Shown here piece by piece: positions 9,147 to 20,921 of a stretch of DNA of 40,939 nucleotides. Location of the stretch: assembly GCA_964017145.1 (NCBI GenBank), contig CAXHKQ010000015.1, positions 22,501-63,439 on the forward strand, written 5' to 3'. Origin of the DNA: Agrocybe praecox (lineage: Eukaryota; Basidiomycota; Agaricomycetes; Agaricales; Agrocybaceae). Each line of letters starts with the position of its first letter. Position 1 is the stretch's first letter. The notes under the pieces are model-generated. The model made no database searches, was not told the origin of the DNA, and was given only the letters and a program-made list of their open reading frames with translations. The translations under genes and the position numbers were made by a program.

Positions 9147-9387
9147 ACCTAACCAGATAAAATTTTAAATCATTTATCGGAAGACTTAGACGCCCGACGC
9201 ACCTCAATACTTTCTTGATCTGACACATTGGGGTTGGCTGCAAAAGGACCAAGACCAAAATAGGGGGGATAATCGAGCCGAGAATGCGAGTGAGGTTCAG
9301 ACGGACCCGATACTGGAAGAGGAGCTGGCAGGATGACATTTGAGATATTGGAGGAGAGAGGAAGCATGCCAAGAGTAGAGGAACACA

Positions 9388-11142
9388 TCAAGGGTGGTGT
9401 CGAAGAGGTAGTATTGACGCTGCTGGCATTGTTTTCGTCAGTTCGAGGTCGTCGTCGTGCATTGAATAATCCTTCGAACCGTGGTCTTCGCGTTTCTCGG
9501 GGTGAGAGTTGAAGTGCGCGTCAATGAAATCTTGGATCTTTTTCTTCGTGAGTTTCTCTTTTCCAGAGTGCGTAACCTGCCTGATTCCTAACGCATGGGC
9601 AATGTCGACGAGATCTGGCTTCAATGTTTCAACTTTGAGCCCAACGCGCCTAGGAAAACATGATTTGGATCCCAAGTAAGTCGAAGGCGCTGTCGCTCTG
9701 CTTCCTCTGTGTCTCGCTGGTCCTGGACTGCTTGTTTTTTTCTGTCGCTCCGCCTCCCGCGCTGCCTCCTTTTCCGCTGCAGTGTTCCTTCCATATAACA
9801 AAGTCAACGTTCGTGCCTCAACATTTAACTTGGGTCGCTTTCGAGACTTGTTGTCATGGGTATTCTGTTTCCGCTTAAGGTCCTTGATATCGTCATGGGC
9901 CATGGAAAGGTGAACTTGCATCGTAACTGCCTCAGCCTCAAGCTGTTCAACACGGGCTTCCAGCCTTTCCAATCGAGTTTGGGTATGTCGAGTAGGGTGG
10001 TTCAAGCAACGGGGCCGTGAGGTAGGATGTGGTATGGCTGATTGTTCTGGGATAGGCGATGGATGGATAGAAGTAGGCGATGGAGGAATGTGAGGAGGCG
10101 ACGATGACCGGGATGAATTTGTGAGGAAGCCAAATGGGTCATGAGGCGCCGGAGGTAGTGAGATTTGACCCATTCCGGAGCTGGTGGGCTCAGAACCGTG
10201 GGCTGCTTCATCTTCAGCTTCATCGTTGTCATTGGCGGCAGTGTTGGCATCGTTATCGCCATTCCTGCTGTCGCAAGGCATAGGATTAGGCAGGGATTCA
10301 TCCTGAGTCACTGTCCTCATTCCGTGGAGCCACCAACTCGTCGTCTTCATCGTCAGTAACATAAAAGACATCCTCAGTTGGTGCTGGATAGCTGGGAGGA
10401 ATGTGACGGCCAGATGTAGAGGTTGAGATACTCGGGGCAAAGTCCTCTTCAGTAAAAACTGATGGATTGACTGGGTAGCAGCCGCTTTTCTTGAATGCCG
10501 CTTTTATTGTTGTCGGTTTGAAGGTCGCAGACCGCACGGCCATGTATTCCTTGACAAAGTCTTCTCGTGGCATTTCCGAGCCCGTGTCATCGGTGATTTC
10601 ATCGCAGCGGTCAGCCCACGCTCTTGAAAATGGTCCAAAGACACCAATAGCAAGAGCCTGAAGCATGTGTGTTGTGTGCGGGGGCAGACAAAAAAGGATG
10701 ATGCCGTGTGAGATGGCCAAGTCGATGATTTTGAGAGTGTCGTGTGATCCATGACCGTCGTAAACAAGTAAAATTGGCGTTTTCGAGGAATTTCGAGCGG
10801 TTGTGGATGGCATGTATCTGAGTAAAAATGGATCCAGTCAACAAGGACACGCTCTGCTTCTGGGGCAAGGAGCTGCTGAGATGCATGGGCGTGTCTATAA
10901 GAACGAGTGATTCCAAGGAAACGGTTACGGAGTGTATGATAAGGAATGACAACACCATGATGCTGGAGAATGTCTGCGCAGACAGTAGTATAGTTCGGCT
11001 TCTCCATGAACTTGAGGAGCTGAACACCCTCGACAAGATGTTTTTCGACCTTCTTGTCATTGGCCCGAATAACTTTCTTGGGGGACATACCATGTCCGCG
11101 CAGACGGTCGTGTATGGGTCGTTGATCAACAAAACGCATTAG
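9388..11142 (-). pseudogene. pogo/Fot1-like (Tc1/mariner) DDE transposase, internally deleted
   Basis: Minus-strand pieces follow the order of a fungal pogo-type transposase. An HTH/CENP-B-like region comes first (LVEGVQLLKFMEKPN, IPYHTLRNRFLGITRSYRHA, LAPEAERVLVDWI; 11130-10840). Then comes the DDE C-terminal half in another frame (LLVYDGHGSHDTLKI; PPHTTHMLQALAIGVFGP; 10790-10600) and VRSATFKPTTIKAAFKKSGC. Last, after a further frame change, is a charged tail with LEARVEQLEAEA and a helical end (10300-9430). The segment with the first catalytic Asp is missing between 10835 and 10810. The third acid, normally in LQPLDVGVFGP, is Ala here. It cannot be active. I did not find clear terminal inverted repeats. 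Confidence 0.85.
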
Positions 11143-12560
11143 CCGAATTATATGAACGCGTCGCGCAATTGAAGCGGAGTTTGAAGTGTCTGAGTGTGAT
11201 CCTTCGAATTGTCACAATTTACACTGCTTCCTCTATAGAATATTGCAGGATGCTGATAAAAGGCTGGAATTTTGCATAGTAGATCTTTTAAGTATATTAC
11301 ACGAGCTGTCGTATTTTGAGGCAAATTGACGTGCTTGACGAGATGAGAGTTTAACATCAAATTCAAATATGTCGACTTGTAGCTAAAGATAATGAAATTT
11401 GAATATAATCCCACCTACCTGTTCTTCCAAATTTCTGACATTTATCAATGCGAGATATGTCAGTTGAGGACTACAAAAAGATTTGGGTCGTTTGTAGCGA
11501 ATCTGGGTCCAGAAACTGGATTTTTGAATCTCCCTGTCCGTTTGAATCCCATTGTCAATGATAGTATCATTAGGTACACTCCGGTTCTATGCTGAATTAA
11601 GCGCATGTGGCATTTACATCGTGAGGAAGACTTCGTGGAATACTGTAGTTTATGGGTACATAACTGTTAACAACTGTAATTTTAGAATTTATATCCTGTA
11701 ATAATACCCGAACATCCGACCTCTGGACATGAGATCCCCGTGAACTCGCAATCAAAGAACAACGCAATTGAATCTAAGATCTGACGGCACATGCTCGAAC
11801 AAGTCGTTATTTCATTAACTTCAAGAAACCTCGGCGGCTCGCTAGCGCGGAAACCAATTTCGCGTTTTGGAATCGATAACTATATACAACTTTGTACATT
11901 TTCCGTAACTTTTCAGAGCCCGGAGAGTATTGGCTTGCTGTGTTAACAGTAAGGTTCCTGTCCCCGACAATTCACACGTATAAGGAAATAAAATGTTGCT
12001 ATCACGTAAGCATACCTATTCAGGCGTCCCATCCAATGAACAAGCGAGCTCTGCTCCCCAAATTCATACCACAAATCCTCTGGGGAAAACCCGTTTTGTC
12101 TCACGCGCCGGTCAGAATAGTACTCACGTATTCGGCTAAATAAGTGTTAGAAGCTGAGCTAGCTCGACTTGAATGTATGAACACGTACATGTCTGCTCAT
12201 TCAGTTGCGTATGTAACTTGTTGGTTATGGGTCAAGCGGAGCTGGCGGAGACGAGACCTCGTTCGACCCATTTACAACGCATTTTGCGTTATACATCCGT
12301 CGAATGACTTATAACGATGCCGAGAAACTACGTCCAACGTCACCATACTACGTTCTAAATATATATGACATAGTCCTGTGACCGGGTAATAAGGCTGTTT
12401 TTTTGTCAGGTTAAGACGAGTCCTTGTTTAGGTCTCGTAACTAGTTATTACATACACGGTGGACATTTAACTGTCCAGTCACGCCGCCCGTGATAGTAAC
12501 TAGAGATCAGTAAATTAAAATAGCGAACAGAAATCGAGACGCGTTGGCTCTTTTTCCTAC
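11143..12560. other. No gene recognised; contains a nested inverted repeat
   Basis: Only short open frames without recognisable domains. At 12441-12503 CTAGTTA...CACGG pairs with CCGTG...TAACTAG (12488-12503), and inside it TGGACA 12460-12465 pairs with TGTCCA 12472-12477. The result is a two-level potential hairpin of about 63 bp, possibly a miniature element. Confidence 0.4.
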
Positions 12561-12691
12561 GGCCCTGGACACGACGCGTGTGTACCCCTGCTTTTGATGG
12601 CTGCCTCTTTCCTCCTCCTCATCGTCCGTCTGGCCGTATCCCTTTCCGTTCCTTCTTCCCTTCTCATTTCTCACTTATGCGAACGAACAAC

Positions 12692-14207
12692 ATGTCCAGC
12701 GTGAAGGACCTCCTCACAAAAGCCGACGCAGCTCGCACCTCCAACCCCAAGCAGGCCGAACTAACCCATAAGCAGATATTGTCCGCCAGGAGTTCATCGA
12801 CTGCGTATTCCAGGGAACCAGCACGGGAAGAAGAGCAGGTACAGGGGCTGCGAGACCAGGAAGTGGCTTTGGTTAAATTGGGGAGCTGTACCGGGACCAT
12901 AGGTGCGTACACATATGACATGTAACCCAATGACCAAACGAAGTATGTTTATTAACTTCACAATTACATAGGAATGCGCAATGTCTCTCGAACATCATCA
13001 CACAATTGAGAGCTTTCATGTTCTCAGCTGCAAATGCCAAAGCCAAAACCGCCAAACTCAGTACGTACTTATCGTGATTTTATATTGAAGTCATTTATCT
13101 CAATCTCACATTTACCTTCTTTTGTACCACTAGTCCGAAGTCTTCTGGACTACTTCAACTTGAACGCCATTCCCTAAACAGTCACGAAACTCGTCTCGTC
13201 GGCCTGTTAGTATTTTTGTTTTCTCTCTTGTTTTAAGTGCTGTTCTGAGTCAACTAATTTATTATCTTTGACTATAAACAGGCAACTCGAGTTGAGACGA
13301 TACGCACCAGCCCTCGCGCTCGTCGACAGCCTCCTCACCGAACTGAAGCGTCCAGACGACAAGATGATTCTGACAGGGTTACTGCGGGATTGGGAACATG
13401 TCCAAGGCCAAGGTTAGTCCTTTTCTCACCCTTAATATTTCCCCCCCATCCTCGAACTCCGGCTTACACCATTTCTCACAGGCCGCTCTCACATCATCAC
13501 GAACAGCCGCCAACTCTCCGCCCTCCCTGCAAGCTTCCTTGGATCTTCAGTTCAGTATCTTACACGCCGAAGAGGAGGACTACACGACCACCTACTCCTA
13601 CTTTTTCAAAGCATTCGAGAATCTCAGTTCGCAGGACGACGAGTCCACTTGGAGGCCTTAAAGTACATGCTTCCGTGTAAAGTCATGTCGACAGTTGAAC
13701 TTCGTGCGTTCTCTCTCTTTTCTTAGCACATAATATTTTTGTTGAATTTCCTTGTTACTCCATTTCTACTACAGCCCGAAAATGTCAACTCGCTGTTGAC
13801 TATTAAGCTGTCATTGAAACACGCCAAATTGAGCGAGGTCGAAAGTTTGCGCGCTATCGTCCGTGCGCACCAGAGTCGTAAACTCGCGGATTTCGAGAGC
13901 ATTGAGGGATTATGAAGAAGGTTCGTGTTCGTGTTTTCTTCGTGTCCTCCTAGCCTCAAATAATAATAAAAATAATAAAACCGATTTCAATTCCATGCAG
14001 AAGTCTCCTCCACCTCGAAAAGAACTTCCTGCGCATCGTCCAGCCTTTCGGCTGTTGAAGCCAAGTATGTGCTTCTTTCTTTTTGTCTTTTTTTTCAACC
14101 TTGAGTAGCTTGCTGATCATATATCCACCCCTTTTCTAAACACTTTAGGCTCTCGGAAATGATCCTCGACCAAGGACGCGGATGATTGATCGTGTACGAG
14201 CCCCAAG
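12692..14207 (+). pseudogene. RPN6: RPN6 (proteasome lid subunit) pseudogene, copy 1, 5' part
   Basis: RPN6/PSMD11 is a PCI-domain subunit of the 26S proteasome lid. Recognisable exons in order are: start MSSVKDLLTKADAARTS (ATG 12692), [162 protein letters not shown] introns are kept, so it is a DNA-level copy. Lesions include a 1-bp loss before GELYRD, a missing stretch after NAIP with an in-frame TAA, loss of the segment between KMILT and YRGIGN, a frameshift before LEALKYM, and loss of the segment between ADFE and the C-terminal PCI part. It stops at EP in the C-terminal exon, where a foreign block begins at 14208. The final exons resume at 20161. Confidence 0.88.
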
Positions 14208-15779
14208 ACAGAGTTCGGATAGATATTGTACGTGAAAATAGATAAGAGGATCAACCGCCAAGGAGATGAAACGATGGAATTTTACATAAGGAAAAGGGAG
14301 ATGTATCAAGTGGTCGACATGTGGACTAAATCACGGATTCGATATATCATCTTGGTAATAATTTACATTGCTGAGTCATGCAGAAGAAAAAGAGACCCCA
14401 TGATGAAAAAAATGAGTCAGTGCGAACGCAGAAGTGGAGGTACAATGACTGGAGCTGAGGAGATGGGGGGAAAGAGCCTGAGGAAGTGTGAAATAGAGAG
14501 GCCAAAAGACCAGATAACAATTAGCGGGGAACGCAAATCGAAAAGAAGTGATCGACGGTGAGATCTTGAGACACGACGATCCATGAATTCAAGGGATGGG
14601 CGAAGAAAAGAAGTTTTCGGGCACTTGGGAGTCATAAAGCGCATGTCAACGGGAAGGTAGGACCGAAGGGATCGAGTGGAGGCATACACAAGCGACATAG
14701 ACGATATAAACTAAAAGAGGTAGGTCAGGGGCGTGCCAATATAGAGGAATGACACGGACGAGCGACACCTACACGTCCAGGAGACCAGAGACGGGGTGAT
14801 AGTGAGATTAGGGTGAAGAAAGCACGAATAGCGAGGGTAGCACACAGTAAAAGAGACTAGACACCCCGATCGCAGAGGGGAATGACGAAGAACGAAAGAT
14901 GTTCAAGACATCATTGACCAGAGATTCGAGCACACTTAGAGCGCGGTGGACATTTGAACAATTACGGAAGCAAAGAGAACACAAAGAAAAGCAAGGCGGG
15001 CACGAAAAAGAGCTATCCAACGCAGAGAGAGAAAAAAAAAACATACAAGACAGAACGGAAATAAATCTAGGACTTGACCAAATAGCGACGAACAGGACCC
15101 GTACGACGAACGGACGACTCGGATGCAAGGACAGATGCGAGTGAACTATCCGACTGAAAGACACGGGTTTTGATCCGAACCCTAACCCGAGATATCAGCA
15201 TAACTTGATCTTTCATTCTTTATGTATCCTCGACTCTTTTCTTCGATTTGAATCCTACGCGTCAAGTTTCTGAACGAGCAAGTTATTACAGAAGAGATAC
15301 AAAAGCTTTGGAGGACGTACACGAAACGCATAACACAACGAAGAAAATGGAGGGGGCTTGAAAGCGGTACAGAACGATACTGCTATTTCTGGAAGAACTG
15401 GGAACGAAAGATAGGGCCCTAAGGCCTAGGGACCGGGATGGGAGAGTTGTTGGGACACATGGAACTTTCGAGCGCCTTGGAAGTCCGTGTCTGGTTCATC
15501 TCCATCACTCCCACCAGTCCACTTCGCTTGCAGCAGCAATATTCTTCTTCTTCAAGTCATTCCCACTCACGAGCTGGCGGCGGCGACGACGCAGGAGGAC
15601 GACACACGTACACCGCCATGCAAATACCCCCGACACAGAGCCCACCCGCGCATCCAAGCTCATACTATAGATGCCAACAGGAATGCGCCACTCTTCGGGC
15701 CAGCGGGATCACCAACAGATCCAGTTAGCGACCGCACACCCCAACTCGAACTAGTCCAGCGGGAGCCCGAACGCAGTAG

Positions 15780-18700
15780 CACTTGCCCAGGTGCGAGAGG
15801 GCGAGTTTGAGAAGTTCAAGCTCGGTCTGCAGAGATATCGAGGTTTTGGAGGTGTGTTTTCTTACTCTATCCTTTCCTTTCTTGTATGGGCCATCCTCTT
15901 GCGTTCAACGCTATCAACTGCGAATAATTTTAAAAATTCCTTTTGCCCTAACCTCTATTTGCTCGTTTTCTGGCGCCAGTAGTGTAGCTGCGGCCTTTGT
16001 TCCCTTGGTGCAATTTTCTTTTCTTTTTCTGTTTACGCACCAACTTGCGTTGTTTCTTTGCAAATTGTTTTACTAACCAATCCTCCTGCTCCATTCGCAG
16101 ACGCTCAAATAGTCCGACTATACGACGCTATTTAAACCGACTAATACATCGGCATAATTCTCGAATGGGTCTCCAGAGGCAAATCATTCGACCACATCCT
16201 CGCGCACCAATACCTGCCCGAAAAAGTTGCAACCAAAGTCTTTTCTCAACTCATCTCGGCTGTCTGGTTCATCCACCAAAAAGAAAATAGAGCCTCGCAA
16301 TTTGGAGAAGCACGCGATGGAGCAGCATCAAGGGGAAGCGGCAATGCGAACGTTGCGCCGATACCTTTTAGAGCACAGAGCCATCGTCAAGAGGCGAGGA
16401 GCGAGAGGTCGGGGTCATCCAATGTTATCCCGGCGATCGTTACCACCGCCATCGCTGGTCAGACCAGCACCACCGCACCCATGCCCATTCGCAACTGTTT
16501 GACCCAATCTGAATACCTCTACGAGAGCTCGCCTTCGTTACCCATTACTGGCGTTCCTATCGACCCCTCTGTATCTTTCCTCACTTCTCCACCCTCCATC
16601 GTTTCCTAGCCGGCTGGTAACCAACCTCAGCCAGCTGCACTGCAGAACAAGGAAAGCGCTGGCCAGAGGAAATTCGCCAGCCCTGCTGCTTTGGGTCTGA
16701 GCGAAGACGATCCATTCGCATCCGGTCTCTGGGCTGCTGCTTCCACCTCCAACGCTTACAAGGCTTCCATTACCCTCTCACAACACGGTCGATTCCCTGG
16801 AGATAAAAACCACAAGGAGAACGAAAGCCCATCTGCGTTCAGACATACCATCTAGGTCGAATACAAATCAGAGCCGAAGGAACGAGGAAAGAGACAGCCG
16901 AGTGGGGGTAGGCGCAAGGAGTGGAGCACAAACAGAGTTCTACGGATGAGAAGGTCGTGCCTGGTCTGCCTCCTGCAGCAGCAGCTCCATCGACAGCTTA
17001 TCATGCACCTGCGGTTCCAAGGGCATCACACCAAGCACCAGCGTCTGTCTCGGTTCCTCCTGTCCAAATCTCTGCGGCGACGGCTCCGGCTGTTCCTGAC
17101 ACATCCGTATCTGCAGTTTCCGCAGAAGCAAATTCGAATACTTCCTCAGTTGGTAAAGCTCAAGGAACAGGCCATAAGAAGGGAAAATCCAGCATCGATA
17201 GGGTCGGGCTGGACAAGATTTTTGGGGGCAAAGATGCTGGTGCCAACGCGAAGTTGGGCAGTGGAAGTTTGAGCATCAGTGCTACCTCATGTACGGCATC
17301 GGGCGGGTCTCAGCGTTATTCGTCTATAGATTACTGCGAACAACGGAGAGAAGAGGGCAGAGACGGGAAAGAAGAGGAAGGAGAATAGGAGAAGGAGGGA
17401 AAAGGGTACGAGTGGGAGGAGGAGCACCCTTAGCGGTATGGTTGAGCCTCTCAGCAGGTCCGATAGGAGTCGGTCTTGGGACCAGAAGACGCCAATTAGC
17501 TCTGTGTATCTCGAGGGCATCACTCCCGCCGTACCCGTACCAGCTATAGCCAAGAACGCCAACGCGAGTTTACAACCCCCACCAATGCCCACGTCCATGC
17601 CATTCCCACCGGGTGCAGCTGCACGTTCGACGTCCATGAACGCAGACCCTCGTTGCTCCTGTTCAGGTGGTGGTTACCACTCCAACTTTGAATGTTTCGC
17701 CCCCTGCCCCTTCCACACCTGTTCGCAGCAAGACGGCAGCTGCTGCTGTACCCACTATAGCTACCATACCCGTTGCATCTTCCTTGGTTTCTAGGTGCAT
17801 GAATAGTGTTACTGTGGGCAGCAGGGACCGCGAACGTCAACGACAGACGTCAAACAGGCTCGGTGCTTCCTATGGGTTTAAGCACACTGGCTCGGGCGCG
17901 GTTGGACCAGCATATGGCGATATCGCAGGACGCTGGAGATGAAGTGCGGTTCAGCGTTGAGCTGACGAGGCTGGATAGATCGAATGAAACGTAAAGTTTT
18001 TGTATGATACGTTGAGGCAGTGCGTGTTGTTTTTATTTTTATTTTTTTCTCCTTTTTTTCCATCCTTCTTTTTCAATTCGCATTTTCTGCCGGTGTCGAC
18101 ACCAAATTCACGCATCAACATCAACACCTGGTATCTTCTCCATTTCTTTTTCTTGGGTTCCCCTTTTGTCCGCGCCATCGAACATACAAACTGATGTTTT
18201 TTTTTCGTCCACAGGCGTGTGGACATTCGGCTGCTCGTGCCTAGATGGCTAACGAATAGGATATATATATCCTTACCAAGAACCCAGCATCGCCAATAAT
18301 GCAAGTCGAAGGGCAAGGAAAGTCTCGCTCCTTGCCCCGTTACGCATAGCATGGAGGACTCGGATGTTGCCAAGGATATAACGCGGACGAGCCAGAGGAA
18401 GACACCTATTGCGAATAGGAGTAGATACTCTGCTTTGAGCAGCACCGTCAACCAGCCTGGCGAGAAGGATGGAAAGGAGCAGCAGCAGAGCCTCGTTGCT
18501 CCTCATGTTCAAGTGGTGGTTAGCACTTCAACTCCGAGGAAGGATGCAGTCGTCGTTCTATCTGGTTCAGCACAAAGAAGGAAAACCGTCAGGGTTGGCT
18601 GTGAACACTATGATGGACCGCCTGCAGCTTCCAACGGTGTCGATAAGCGCGGATCGATAAGCGCGGATATCTCGTCTGGTATGTTCTCAGCCTCGATGAG

Positions 18701-19090
18701 CGGGGTGCTTCGTGGGTTGTTGATGAGGAGGCAGTCGTCCCATGTCGCATCGGTTGTTCCTCCCACGTTGTCGGTAGCGTCATCCCACCCTCAAACACAC
18801 TGGCACTCGATGGCAAACATTCTGTTGTCGATGGCGAGCCTTTGCCTTCGACCGGTGGGCTTGTGGGGTCTTCCAGCGTGGATCCTATCACCTCTGTTAT
18901 GTCGCCTGGACAGGGGGCATTCCCTTTCACCACTGGCTGGTGTTTCATTGCAGGACAGTGGTGATGCAGTACGGTTCAGCTTTGAGCTGACGAGGTTGGA
19001 TAGGCGGAATGATACGTAAAGCTTGGATATAGAAGGTTGACGGGAAATTTGAAGAATGATAAAAATTTTGTATGATACGTTAGAGGCAGT
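15780..19090 (+). pseudogene. KIN4-like Ser/Thr protein kinase, decayed
   Basis: The fragments follow a fungal CAMK-type kinase of the KIN4/NIM1-like kind. A degenerate Gly-rich loop REGEFEKFKLGLQ (15789-15827) is followed by an intron. Next is IVRLYDAI, a stop, then YIGIILEW, SFDHILAHQYLPEKVATKVF and QLISAVWFIHQKK (16109-16285). The sequence jumps directly to a Ser/Pro/Ala-rich tail, so the catalytic HRD and DFG segments are deleted. The tail (16290-17600) has in-frame stops at 16609 and 16852. The end carries DEVRFSVELTRLDR (17938) and again DAVRFSFELTRLDR (18962), each followed by a degenerate LYDTLR string, the expected C-terminal motif. Kinase identity is fairly safe; the KIN4 subgroup is less so. 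Confidence 0.6.
17651..18196 (+). repeat. Tandem duplication of kinase 3' end, unit 1
   Basis: Unit 1 shares its start (CGTTGCTCCTGTTCAGGTGG, compared with CGTTGCTCCTCATGTTCAAGT in unit 2), the VRFS.ELTRLDR exon, TTTGTATGATACGTT, and the end CCATCGAACATACAAACTGATG with unit 2 at 18492-19260. Unit 1 has lost the segment between NET and TTTGTATGATACG that unit 2 keeps. Confidence 0.7.
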
Positions 19091-19260
19091 ACCTTTCTTT
19101 CTTTTCTTCGATTTTTTTCTTCGATTTTTTTTTCTTCATTCTTTTCCATCCGCGTTTTCTGCTAGAGTTGAGACTGGGCTCGTACATCAACATCTAGTAT
19201 CCTCTTGATTTTTCTCGTGTTCTTACATTTTGTCCGGGCCATCGAACATACAAACTGATG
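18492..19260 (+). repeat. Tandem duplication of kinase 3' end, unit 2
   Basis: The diverged, longer partner of unit 1. It keeps the sequence between the ELTRLDR exon and the GTATGATACGTT string. It contains an open frame of about 220 codons starting upstream at 18351, which is the kinase tail and not a separate gene. Confidence 0.7.
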
Positions 19261-20160
19261 AGCCAATTCATGTTCCCCTTTGCACCATCGTCAATTTTAG
19301 GAATTAAATGTTATTTTGTCTAAGTAGGGAAGGCTGAGCACGCTAGGGGGGAGTGTGTGTGTGCATTGACATAGTCGGAAACGGAAACGGATGGAACAAA
19401 GGCGGAAAGGACAGCGGAGATGGCAGAATAAAAAATAACTGACAGCCTCAAAGGAGGAAATAATCGCTGGAATTGTAATTATATAACAACTTCTATGTAA
19501 CATTTTGATGAAAAGCAACAGGGAAACGAAGCAACTATAGGGAGAAAAAGGATTGATACGAATATGGATTTGGATGAACAAATACGGAAAAGAGGGTGAA
19601 ATGTTCGTATGAAATAGATAATAAGTTCGGTGCATCCTCTTTGTGAAAAGTACACAGAAACTTGATATGAAAGAGGCCAGAAGAAAGAAAGATGAAACGA
19701 GCTCGAGGAAGGAGAGAAGCGAGTAGTAAAGTGAGGAGAAAGTCATCGGAGGAAGGGGGGGCAACAGATAGAGTGAACTGAGAGGGGGGGAAGGGAAAGA
19801 GGACGCTGTGTGCGATAAACCCAAGGTGGGAATAAGGCCAAGTGGGACGGAAGGGAGGGGAAGCGCGAAGTGGGCAAGCAAAGAGCCAATAGACAAAAAA
19901 GCGGAGAAAGCCATAGACGGCAAACAGGAAAGACGAGCCACAGGGGCCGGGTGGAGGTTATTCGGGAGGGCTCAAGGGACAGGCGTCTAGATGAAGATGA
20001 ACTCGGAGGCACTGGTGCGCTCTGTGTCGGGGGCATTGCGAGTGGGAATGATTTGAGGAAGAATGTTGGGGTGCAGAGAGCGAGGTTGGCCGTCGGGTGT
20101 AATATAATAGCCCAACTGATTATGTCCGCTGTGTGGTGGGGTGGACGAATCGGGTTGTAT

Positions 20161-20413
20161 CTGATGTACATGACGTACGTCTCTTTCTTTCCGCTTTTTC
20201 CTGTTTTCTTCTTCTGATTTGATTGTACCCGTGATTAAAACATGTACAGAGCTGCTATCAAGACTCTGAGGCAAGTTAGCAAGGTCGTCGAATCGTTGTA
20301 TTGGAAGGTAGGTATGTTTTTGATCATATTCTTATGAGGAGACGTAAACTAATAGATGTTGTATGTTTAGACCGTCAGGATCGCATGATTTGACGACAAT
20401 TGGATATTGGATG
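20161..20413 (+). pseudogene. RPN6: RPN6 pseudogene, copy 1, 3' terminal exons
   Basis: Displaced last exons of copy 1: a short ADV-type join, an intron, then MYRAAIKTLRQVSKVVESLYW, a second intron (GTAGGT...TTTAG) and TVRIA with a stop. It is nearly identical to 25339-25591 of copy 2 and starts exactly where the 5,953-bp block ends. Confidence 0.88.
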
Positions 20414-20608
20414 ACAAGAGATTAAACACGATAAGTAAGATCCAGAATTTGGGGTCACTGGAATAATGATTTAGTGCCAAAGAACTTTGTACCAGGACGT
20501 AGGATGAGGGTGAAATTTTGATACTGTATACTTACATAAAAATATTCCCAAGAAAGGCATTCACATCCAAAAGTTAGACAATAAAAACAAAAAGTAAAAA
20601 TTTATTAT

Positions 20609-20690
20609 CTAAACTAAGAAACTAAACTAAACTGACCTTTTCTAAACTCTGAAATTTCGCAGCAGTTTAGTTTTTTTTGAGTAGTTTAGA
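20609..20690. repeat. AAACTAAAC nested inverted repeat
   Basis: TCTAAACTA (20609-20617) pairs with TAGTTTAGA (20682-20690), and inside it AAACTAAACTG (20624-20634) pairs with CAGTTTAGTTT (20663-20673). It lies 230 bp upstream of the Crinkler gene. It may be a miniature inverted-repeat element or a palindromic promoter-region site. The rest of 20414-20921 has no gene. Confidence 0.6.
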
Positions 20691-20921
20691 TTTTCAGTGG
20701 CTCAGAGTGACAACACCACGTGCCGCCGCATATCCCGCCAACCGTTGACGCGCGTCGCATACATTGTGCGCTGTGGTGAGCGCCTTGTTTGAAGTTTTCA
20801 CATCAACGCTTGCATTCATGCTCTGTTCAACTCTCCTCTGTTGTCCACGTGATTAACGCGCACGCGTGTGAATTAAATACAGTGATAGTCAACAAACAAC
20901 TGAAACATTCTTGTTTCTTAC

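Larger units (their letters stand above)
14208..20160. other. 5,953-bp block inserted in RPN6 copy 1
   Basis: Comparison with copy 2 defines both borders to the base. Copy 1 14207 joins 14208 where copy 2 runs from 25338 straight into 25339, which equals copy 1 20161. No target duplication or terminal repeat is seen at the borders. The left 1.2 kb (14208-15440) is purine-rich with no gene recognised and has a short telomere-like GAACCCTAACCC at 15178-15189. The centre holds kinase remnants. The right 0.9 kb (19270-20160) is low-complexity, though the minus strand reads as a plausible C-terminal exon (HPNILPQIIPTRN, stop at 19987). The block is probably a genomic fragment, not a transposon. 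Confidence 0.75.

Noticed and set aside
12229..12272. Possible tRNA T-arm (CTCGTTCGACCC)
   Set aside because: No D-arm, anticodon stem or acceptor pairing can be built around it.
14226..15164. Several charged + and serine-rich - frames left of the kinase remnants
   Set aside because: A/G-rich composition explains them; no motif, no splice pattern.
18351..19019. 222-codon + frame as an independent gene
   Set aside because: Its end is the second copy of the kinase ELTRLDR tail and its body matches the first unit; it is part of the duplicated kinase pseudogene.
19297..20171. Long minus-strand hydrophobic and proline-rich frames
   Set aside because: They come from purine-rich low-complexity sequence; only the short end (HPNILPQIIPTRN) looks natural and it is not enough for a gene call.
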